DNA of 64,000 nt. Source: Cavia porcellus. Its lineage: Eukaryota; Chordata; Mammalia; Rodentia; Caviidae. Numbering within the stretch: position 1 is the first letter of the stretch; each line of letters opens with the position of its first letter. Under the pieces are notes generated by a model. That model searched no databases. It was not told the origin of the DNA and saw only the letters and a list, made by a program, of their open reading frames with translations. Shown here one piece after another: positions 55,935 through 64,000 of the stretch. The DNA is taken from positions 25,824,001 through 25,888,000 of the forward strand of contig NW_026947496.1 of NCBI RefSeq assembly GCF_034190915.1. Reading direction: 5' to 3'. The translations under genes were made by a program, and so were the position numbers.

Positions 55935-57330
55935 TAAGAAAGACAAGAGAAAGAAATAAAAACATCAAAATTAGAAAAGAAGTCAAATTGTCACAGTGCA
56001 AATGACCTGATGTTATGTATAGAAAACCCACAAAACTTCACTGAAGTTGCCAGTTAGAAAATCAAAGCACAAAATCAGTGAGATTGCTATGTGCTAATAG
56101 ATAGTTACTGTATTTGAAATAGGAACCATGAAAGCAAACCCATTAATAGTAGCTACAAAATACCTAGAAATAACCAAAGAGCAATAGATCTGTATAATGA
56201 AAATTATAAAACATTGACAAAAAAATTGAAGATGGCTTTAAAAACTGGAAAGACGTCTTCTGTTTATGGATTGGGAGAATACATAATGTTAAAATATTCA
56301 TTCTGTTCAAAGAGATTTACAAATTCAGTGTGATCCTTATCAAAATATTAGTTATGTTCCTCACAGAACCAGAAAAAATAATTCTAAAACTTATATGGAG
56401 GGCTGAGGATTTAGCTCAGCAGCATAAATGCCTACCTGGCAAGTGTGAGGTTGTGAATTTGATCCACAATATCCCCCCAAATAGTCTGTAGGGAACCATA
56501 AAGAAACCCTGAATATCCAAACTCATTTTAAGAAGAAAAAACAAAGCAGGAGTCATTGTGCTACTAGATTTCAAAACATACTACAAAACAATAGTAATCA
56601 GAACAATAAGACATTATCATAAAAACAATGCATATACCAGCTGAAAAGAATAGAAAACCTAAAATTAAGTCCACACATATATAATCAACTGATTTTTGAC
56701 AAAGTTTCTAAGAACATTCATTAGATAAGTATTCTCCATTCTTGTTGGGAAAATGCAGCTCCACATGCAGAAAAATGAAGGTATACACCCTGCCTCTTAC
56801 CAATTACAAAGATTAAATAAAATGGATTAAAGAATTTGATATAAAACCTATAATCGTGAAACTGCTATACAAAAACATGAAGAGCTGTCAGTACACTGGA
56901 CTGGACAATAATGTTACGGACAAGAGCATCTAAGTACAGGAGACGATAACAGTGATGGACAAAGAGTCTTACATAAATCTGAAAAATTTCTGCACAGCAA
57001 AGAAAACATTGAGATGACTGTAGAGACAAACTAAAGAATGGGAGAAAATATTTCTAATGTATACCTCTAACAAGAGTTCAATACACAGAATAAATGAACA
57101 GATGAAATACCACCACCAAAAACCACTGGAAAGACATTTATCCAACAAAAGATACACAAATGGCCAGTGGGTCCAAAAAGAGTATATGACATCACTAATC
57201 ATTTTATTATGATGCCTACACATGTAAAAATGGTAGCCAAGACACTAACATAGTTAAGCTTGTGATAAGGTTGTGGGAAATACCATTATTCATTTCACTG
57301 GAGAAGAAATAAATTTGTACTGCAATCCTG
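55935..57330 (+). mobile_element. Old L1 ORF2 remnant B
   Basis: GAAAGACAAGAGAAAGAAAT restarts at an ORF2 position already present in remnant A near 55090, so this is a separate insertion. Then follow CACAAAATCAGTGAGATTGC, CAAAGAGCAATAGATCTGTA, AAATTCAGTGTGATCCTTAT and TCATTGTGCTACTAGATTTC. ATTTTTGACAAAGTTTCTAA, ATTTCTGCACAGCAAAGAAA and GATACACAAATGGCCAGTGG come next. It fades out after about 57330 before a 3' UTR. An ID SINE interrupts it at 56400. No intact frame. Confidence 0.85.
56400..56478 (+). mobile_element. ID SINE nested in L1 remnant B
   Basis: GGGCTGAGGATTTAGCTCAG, CAGCATAAATGCCTACCTGG, CAAGTGTGAGGTTGTGAATT and TGATCCACAATATCC form a near-complete ID body with only a minimal tail. 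L1 sequence flanks it. Confidence 0.85.
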
Positions 57331-59339
57331 ATTTGTTGGCTCTGGAGTATAGCCTAGCAAAAGTTTGTATCTTATCCCAGTAGATTATAATTTCAAAAAC
57401 TCTTGGAAACTTTATCATTTTTATCTTTTTCCAAAAATAAATTTCTCTCCTTGATTTGTGTAATCATCTTGTAGTAATTTTTACAGCTTTACTGACTATG
57501 TCCTGAAAACCCATGAAATAATCATACCATATTAAAGTGTTTCTGGCAACTGGACAAAATGGAAAGGATTTTTTCCTATATTTAGCATGTTAAGAAGGGA
57601 AGAACAGTTGGATAACAAGAAAGAAATGCTGTAGGGAGCTCTATTGCTTATATACTTTGTACTTTGCACGATTGATTTGACACATCTTTCTTGCACCCTG
57701 GTGGTCATATCCTTTCCATATGTTTGGCCAAAACTAAAGGCAATACAATTAATAGATACAAGCCTTCTGAAAAGTCAAGAACTTTTCTTATTTTGTTTAG
57801 GCTTCAGAAAAATCCCTTTTTTCCTGTATGTTCTGTCATATCAGCCTTGCTCTTTCTTCTTGGCTTCCCTGAATTTAATGATGTTTGTAGTTTTTCCATC
57901 CAGTCCTTTTCTTGTTCACAGTTGTTCCTTGGTTTGTTCTTCACAGTGAAGTTAATTTCTTTAATGAAACGCATTCTAAGTTTCCAGGTGACTGTTTACT
58001 CCTGTAGTGTTTAATCTTGTACCTGAAGGGAGTATTTTGTCATTTGTATAATTCACTATTGGGTGGAAATATTCAAGTATCTACTAGCCAATCAAGACTG
58101 GCAGATGCTCTAGGACCTTTTGGTTTAGACATGTGGTGTATACATTTGAACTTGAAAAAAATTCTCTGCTTCTTGCCCAAGTTTTTTGTTTCTTATATTG
58201 GGGACATAAATTGTAGAGAGCATGGGTTCATGAGAAATGCTTTAGCAGTAATAGCTGCTCAACTGGAATCTTAGGACACTGTTTACTATTAAGAAGCAAA
58301 CCCATTCATAATTAAGATTTGCATTTCATTCTTAAGCTGTTTTTAGTTTCTTTGTTCATAAAAACACTTCATATCAACTACCAAAAAGTATCATGTTGTG
58401 ACACTTAGATGTATTTGACTATGTGCATAGGAGAGGAAAATCAACACATATCAACCAGATCAGCAAATTTCTTGTACTTTGGGTCCTCACGAGTCATTCT
58501 GGAAAGTCAAGGGAAGCTTTTACAAACAGGCAACAAAAATTAGGCTCATTGTGTTTGCTGCTGTGCCTTTAGTTGCCTGTGTTTGTATTTTAATCTGCAA
58601 TAATCCTTGTGAGTCAGCATAACTTTTGTTCATTTCTCTTCTTTGGGCCAACTTAGTGATCTTTATTTTGAAAGAGTTCAAATTGGTAAATGCCACTGCT
58701 CCCAGACAATATATCAGAATAATAAGTGATGTCTGAGACTGACACTGTGGCATTGTTTAGGACCTAATAGATATTCAGAGATTAGTAATATGAAAAGAAT
58801 TAGAGGGAAATGAAGATGGAGAAAAATTAGTAATTATAATATGGGTTCTAACATTGGCTTGACAGAAAGATTTTAGGCCAAACAGATTTAGAAATCCATT
58901 TTCAATTCTAATCAATTCTTTATTTTCATATAGTGCTTGAAGACAGAGCTATTCGAAAGCCTCTTGAGTGTTCAGAAACATTTATGTGAACTTTCTTCCT
59001 TCATTCTGAGATTTCTTTCTTTCTTTTTTTTTTTTTTTTTCTGCCTTGAGGAAGTTTTGTTTGGCCTGAAGTAAATGAAACTCAGAACCCAAAAGACTCA
59101 GTTAAATTGAGCTTGAAACTGAAACCCATGACTCTCTAGTGAGTGCCAGGCAAAAAGAGGAATATTTGCTGTGTTTTGCACCAGTGGAATCCTCTGAGTT
59201 TTCTATTTGCTCTTTGCCTTCAGATTAGAAGATAAAAAATGTGACTTGGAAATACTAAAATCTTATAAACTGAAACTCTTTAATAATTGACTCAATTCAA
59301 ATTAAACCATTGTTGGCTGTATGCAAACTTCATTGATCT
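57331..59339. other. Unassigned stretch
   Basis: Two overlapping plus-strand frames at 57644-58014 (101 and 107 codons) are hydrophobic and domain-free. A T17 run lies at 59024-59040. No repeat that I can name. Confidence 0.45.
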
Positions 59340-59454
59340 GGTTGCAGTGAAGTGCCCTGCTACGTCATGTTGGTCTCCCACTGGCCAATGCACAGACGCC
59401 TCTCCTGCTGCTGTTGGCCCTTAGACCTATGCTAGTTGGAAATGTCAGTCTCGA

Positions 59455-59532
59455 AGCTGTAGATTCAATGGAGATGGAGAAAGCTGTAGACACAGTGGAG
59501 TTGGAAAAAGCTGTAGAGCCAAATGGAGAAGG
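59455..59532 (+). repeat. 27-bp minisatellite, about 2.9 copies
   Basis: Units start AGCTGTAGA at 59455, 59482 and 59509, each followed by 5-6 variable bases and TGGAG(A/T)TGGA(G/A)AA; the third is shortened. The 27-bp unit is a multiple of three, so one frame reads as a 9-residue repeat, EKAVDxxEx. The surrounding 59340-59640 has a CAGTAAA possible poly(A) signal and may be part of an unrecognised LTR. Confidence 0.8.
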
Positions 59533-60674
59533 CTGTCATCTCTCAGCTAGATCAGTTCCCTTCTCAAGCCAGGGCTGAGACAGCTCACTGCAGTAAACGT
59601 CTTTGGTAAGTTTAATGACTCTCACATTATTAGCACTTTTAATAGAACATCAGTGGAATTAAATAGGTGTAGATCTCAACCCCTTGTAATAACTTATTTT
59701 CCGTTAATACATTCTAATATAACAACACCAAACCTTATAGAAAATTCCAGTAGAAGACATGGAAGAGGCATCGTTTTCTTCATTAGAAGTCGGGATTGAG
59801 GTGCTGAAGAAGTGTTTTGGGGTAAAGCACTGAAGACTGGCTGGCATGTTAAAATTTGTCTCAGCCTATTAGATTAGTTCACTCCTTATCATCAATGTTG
59901 GTAACTGCATTTTGTATGTGCCTTTAGGCTTCAAGGCTGACAAGAATGTTTTAAAAAGAAGGAATGGAAAAATTCCAACAATATTAGAATTCAGCTTACT
60001 TGGCTACATTCCTTATGACAACATCTTTCATTAGTGTAGTAATTCTATATAGTAATGTTGGGCAGTGTGACAGTAAATTGCTTTTATCTTGTCTTTTTTT
60101 TAAAACTTAGAGATTTGTCTTGTAAGAAACATTTTCTGTAGACACTGCACACATTTTTCTTAGTATTTCTTTTACTAGGAAAAAAGGAAATTGGATAAAT
60201 GGATATGTTTTAGCATCTATTTGTTGTATTAGATTTCAGTGAAGGAAACAAATGCTCACATTGGCAAAATTTTTCTTAGTTCTAAACATTTATTTTTATC
60301 AGATGCATATTATCTTTGTGATAATTCTTCCTTAAAAGTTCTAACTATATACCAAATTTAAAAGGTAAAGGGTGGATCATGACAGGAGAATAAGAAAAAG
60401 CAGTTATAAATTGAAAATATGTATGTTACTTAAAAGATTCTAGTGTTAGTGATTCATTGATGCTGTTGATGCTTATTGGTCCTGTTTGTTCAGGAAGGAT
60501 TTGAGTTGTTCCTCTATTGCTTGAACTAAGACATTCTAATTCTTTGTTTATCATGAATAGCAAAATCACCACTAAACATCCAATTGGAATTCATTTGAAA
60601 AAGCCACTGTAGTTCTAATGTCTGTGACTAAGATGAATAGTTCATTCAGTATAAAGTGAATAAACCTTATATTA
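59533..60674. other. Unassigned stretch
   Basis: Gene-free. TGCAGTAAACGTCTTTGG near 59598 looks like the end of an LTR, but I cannot define its start. The rest is AT-rich and featureless. Confidence 0.4.
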
Positions 60675-60850
60675 ACCTGGCACGGTGGTACACACTTGTA
60701 ATCCCAGCATTTTAGGAGGCTGATACAGGCTAGTTTCCCGGCTTGGGAGAAGTTGGCAATTTCATGAGACCTCATTTTGAAATAAAATGCAATTTAAAAA
60801 ATGGCTGAGAATGCAGCTCAGAGTGAAGACTCTGGGATCAATCTGTAAAG
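60675..60850 (+). mobile_element. Compound B1+ID SINE (B1-dID type)
   Basis: The B1-like part is ACCTGGCACGGTGGTACACA, CTTGTAATCCCAGCATTTTA and GGAGGCTGATACAGGC, then GAGACCTCATTTTGAAATAA. The ID-like part is ATGGCTGAGAATGCAGCTCA, GAGTGAAGACTCTGGGATCA and ATCTGTAAAG. The 7SL-derived head is the best preserved of the compound copies here. Confidence 0.8.
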
Positions 60851-61309
60851 AAATAATTCTAATAATAATAGTATGATATATGTTAAAGTTTTCAATTAAA
60901 ATGAGGATGATTAATTTTTAACTAAGTTTCTTGGTACAATTTAGATAAACATAATGATCATATTCATCACAGAAAATCTGTACTGTACGTGACATGTCCT
61001 GCTATGTCTTTGTTTTTCAATTCTATTCTCTCCCTTCAATGCCCCCTTCCTTATTGAAAAGTTTTGTTCCATTTTATCTCTGTTTCATTGCTATTTCCCT
61101 TTAGTTCTTTCTTTCTCCAAAGATCTTGCTTTTAATATACATTAGTGTTGAAGAAGCGAATGTGTCTAAGGTTGTGTTCTTTCCAGACAGATCAGTCCAA
61201 TGCTAATGTTTCTTTTCGTAACTGTCTCCGGACATTGGTATTACAACATTCTACATTATTTCAACATTTCTTTAGTGTTCCCAAGGCCTTTTTGTTGGGT
61301 GGTAGGAGT
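60851..61309. other. Unassigned stretch
   Basis: AT-rich with a small AATAATAAT patch near 60857. The beginning of the frame at 61145-61456 lies here and runs into L1M 3' UTR, so it is not a gene. Confidence 0.45.
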
Positions 61310-61580
61310 GATAAATGGATGAACAAGATGTTTTGTAATTACACAATGGAATATTCTTCAACAAAAAAAGGGGAACTCAACACTGATGCATCTTGGAACT
61401 CTGAAAACACCATGCACTGTAAGGAAGCCAATCACAAAAAGCTACACAGTATATGATTCCATTTATGTGAAATATGCAGAATAGTCAAATCTATTGAGAG
61501 AGAAAATAGATTAGCTTCTGTCAGAGACTTACAGAGAATCAATGGGATTGACTGGTAAGGATTTCTTTTGAGAAATAAGA
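61310..61580 (+). mobile_element. Old L1M 3' UTR fragment
   Basis: CACAATGGAATATTCTTCAA, ACTGATGCATCTTGGAACTC and TGAAAACACCATGCACTGTA are followed by GGAAGCCAATCACAAAAAGC. ATATGATTCCATTTATGTGA, AATATGCAGAATAGTCAAAT and AGATTAGCTTCTGTCAGAGA complete the series. This is the diagnostic series of L1M 3' UTRs ('acatgctacaacatggatgaaccttgaaaac...atgattccatttatatgaaatgtccagaa'). Confidence 0.85.
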
Positions 61581-61731
61581 CTGTTGTTGAATTTCTGCCC
61601 TTGTCTTTAGCTCAGAACTGAGTTTGAATAGCAAGATGATGAGAAAGTAGTATTTTTCATCAGTGGGTCCATGCAAGGAGCTCCTGGAAGAGACAAAATT
61701 TTCCCAAGATTTTAGAATACTTCAGAATATT

Positions 61732-61741
61732 CCCCCCCCCC
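61732..61741. repeat. Homopolymer C10
   Basis: Ten C in a row in AT-rich DNA, with no neighbouring G-rich partner. Confidence 0.95.
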
Positions 61742-61807
61742 ATAACTGTACTACTGGTTCCCAAATAATTAGTCATAGGTTACTGATTTTAGGCATGATG
61801 TGTAAAG

Positions 61808-61829
61808 TTTCTTTCTTTCTTTCTCTGCC

Positions 61830-61888
<59 letters not shown>
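61808..61888. repeat. (TTTC)n microsatellite
   Basis: About 20 TTTC units with one interruption (TCTCTGCC near 61822). It creates long repetitive frames on both strands (lysine/arginine/glutamate-rich on the minus strand) that are not genes. Confidence 0.97.
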
Positions 61889-62084
61889 CTCTTATTTCTT
61901 CTGCCTTGGTATTCAAAGAGTAAAGTCTGAGTATCATGGCTGCATCCTGGGAGAATGTTACCAGTACAAATTCCTGGGTATAACGTTAGAGTATGATCCA
62001 TTCTTAGGTAAGTGCTTCACACAGTACAGGCTCCCCTTTAGAGAACTGGAGTGACTAGGCTTTCAGAATGTTAGCTAAAGATCA

Positions 62085-62215
62085 AAATACTGCCCCTGCC
62101 AAATATTAGCTATGTAAATTTGTGCAGGTCCTGTAGGGTCTATAAGCTCAATTTTCACATCTGTAAAAGAGATAGCCCACGAAGAAGGATAAAAAATAGA
62201 AAATGTATGTATGGA
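62085..62215 (+). mobile_element. MIR SINE
   Basis: AAATATTAGCTATGTAAATT, TGTGCAGGTCCTGTAGGGTC, TAAGCTCAATTTTCACATCT and GTAAAAGAGATAG follow MIR ('cttactagctgtgtgaccttgggcaag...cctcagtttcctcatctgtaaaatgg'). Confidence 0.65.
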
Positions 62216-64000
62216 CCTTGAAATGGTATTGGCATGTATGGTCCAACCCTGCTCAGCTTCTAACTAAGGCTGACTATGAATCTGTGACACATTAGGTCAG
62301 GGAGCACTTGAGGGCAAGGACAGCTCTTATCATTTTGGTCCTGTCCTTGGTTGTACTAAGCAGCCTAGCATGAGCAGCAGGGAAGTAGGAGGTAAAATTG
62401 TCAGGAAGTGGAGATGGCTACAGGCCGGAACGGGCCAATGTCAAGGGATGTCCCAGGAGCAGGAAAAAAGGAAAATTCAAGAAGACTTGATCCTTGACCT
62501 GAATCAATTCATTAATACAAGTGTGTTTTCAGATATCTAGCTCCAAAGCATGAACTTGCCCAATGAAAGGTGGAGAAGAGAAAGCACAGTCAGCAGTTAG
62601 AAACTTAGCACATAAGAAAGGGAACAAAGAAGGTACACAAAAAGGGAATGCTGATGTATTTTCCCATAGATTGTCTTTGAGGGACTCAGTGGGATTGACT
62701 GGCAAGGAGAGGGTTTCTTTTGAGACTATTCTGTAGCTTCTATAGGCAGAACTTCCCTGCCAGCTCTGCTGCTCACTGGGGTTTGCAGGTGAGTACATGG
62801 ATGGAGTGGGGATTTTCCAACTGTCACTGAAGGGCTCAGAACATGTTTCCAGAAAGCATTATAAAAACAGCACTTCCTCAGCGTCTCTCGCTGTGGTCAC
62901 ACTTCCTGATCAACATGGGTTTTGTTATAATAGTTTCTCTCTGTTGACAGAAATGTAGTTGGTGACCTCAGGCAGCCCGCAGTTGAATCCTGAGCCAAAG
63001 CAAACACACCCTTTGGCTCCTCCTAGCTTCAGATGATTGTACCTTTTGAATGGGTGCCCTGGCAGCTTCCTTGGCTATCATTGTTATTATTTCAATTTAT
63101 TGTTTAACTTTTAAAAATAATTCTAGTAAAGATATATATCCCGTGGTAGGACCTGGGTTAGCTGAGTTCAGACAGAGGAGAAAATGCAAAGTGAGGTGTA
63201 AAGCTGCCTGGGGCAGAGTTCTTTACAATATGGGAATTCATGACCTGCTAGATCACCTTTCCTGTGTCCTGCTGCCAGAGTTGTTTTTCAGATTATATGG
63301 GTCACATGATCCCATGAGTGTAAAACAAACCAACAGGATCCAAAGTCTATTGGCTATTTGCCCCACCTGGCTTTAATTATGGTCACCAAAAAAGTAAATT
63401 CAATACAATAATACGAGGTCCAGCTTTATTTTTTATTTCTATTATTTCCTTATTATTCCTATTTCTGTTTGACATTTTAATGCATTAGACAGTATGGTGA
63501 ACCCATGAGATTACAACAAATGGAACAGGTAATACAGTCAAAGCTCTCTCTGTCTTTCTGTGTGATCATTTAAATCCTCCTTATCTCTCTTATCCTGAGA
63601 TACTTTCACTGTCTCCCAAATTCCTTTGGGCCATGAGATCAGCAGAAGTATGTGTGCTAGAAACTTCTACTTGAGCTCATCCAGTGTGTCCTGTATCTGG
63701 CCTTCATCAGAACATCTTTTGCCCATTTATTTCTTGCATTTATTTTTATAGCTTTCATTTAACACTTGTCATCCGCCTTGGGTTGTTAAGACGCAAGCTT
63801 CTTTGACCAAAAGGTGTTGTCACTTTTTAATCTTCCACATTTGCATCTTCATTTGAACTGGCAACATTATTTTCAGCTAAAGGAGATGTGAAGACAACTA
63901 AAGGGATTATAAGACAATGTGATAATATGCCCCTACTACTTTCCAACTGCTAAAAGAAGTAACCAAGCTCATGGAATCCCATAGAAAACCTTAATTACAG
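62216..64000. other. Unassigned stretch to the window end
   Basis: Gene-free. At 62695-62730, TGGGATTGACTGGCAAGGAG and GTTTCTTTTGAGA repeat a motif from the L1M-derived 61545-61575, so a small L1M scrap is possible. A 108-codon plus-strand frame at 63050-63376 has a hydrophobic start but no recognisable domain or splice support. The rest is unremarkable. Confidence 0.45.

Noticed and set aside
61789..62001. Lysine/arginine/glutamate-rich minus-strand frame resembling a basic protein
   Set aside because: It is the translation of a (GAAA)n microsatellite.

Overview
This is AT-rich mammalian nuclear DNA, dominated by interspersed repeats. I find no protein-coding gene, no classical RNA gene and no bacterial or phage feature. 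The longest open frame is 157 codons, and most open frames lie inside repeats or begin at non-ATG codons. The repeat set points to a rodent. There are B1-type (7SL-derived) SINEs, tRNA-derived ID SINEs, and compound B1+ID SINEs of the B1-dID type. B1-dID elements are known from squirrel-related, beaver and guinea-pig-related lineages and not from mouse or rat, and I see no B2 element. A non-muroid rodent, perhaps a hystricognath, is the best guess. Species assignment is inference.

Layout. 0-12 kb: a MaLR LTR end at the left edge, two antisense B1 SINEs, then two solitary LTRs of one family in opposite orientation (1065-1872 and 10622-11369). Between them lie a nearly complete MaLR LTR, another old LTR-like element and AT-rich unique DNA. 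A degenerate three-copy tandem repeat follows at 11.4-11.8 kb. 12-18.9 kb: an ancient L1M 3' end, then mostly unique sequence with one candidate conserved block near 18.4 kb. 18.9-21.3 kb: a 5'-inverted (twin-primed) L1, later invaded by an ID SINE, a CT microsatellite and an LTR-like element. 21-38 kb: unique DNA with MIR, L2, MaLR, MER2/Tigger, ID, B1-dID and L1 3'-end fragments. A GC-richer unique block at 33-33.9 kb carries a TATA-like site.

38.6-40.4 kb: a 5'-truncated L1 whose ORF2 is broken, with a SINE nested in it and flanked by an exact 8-bp target duplication. 41-49 kb: MaLR LTRs, a second antisense L1 3' end, and a unique block at 46.6-48.1 kb. That block contains a TATA-like site, a plausible 91-nt GT-AG intron and a further splice donor. 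It is the best candidate here for an unannotated, probably noncoding, transcript. 51-57.3 kb: a 97-bp sequence present twice 913 bp apart, two separate decayed L1 ORF2 copies, and an L2 segment between them. 57-64 kb: a 27-bp in-frame minisatellite, a B1-dID SINE, an L1M 3'UTR, microsatellites and a MIR.

The content reads as intergenic or deep-intronic DNA whose history is layered retrotransposition. I did not find a new gene system. The points most worth testing are the small spliced unit, the 97-bp duplication, the three-copy 150-bp tandem array, the inverted LTR pair and the twin-primed L1. Family names rest on remembered consensus features, since no database could be searched. Element boundaries are approximate unless a target-site duplication is stated.
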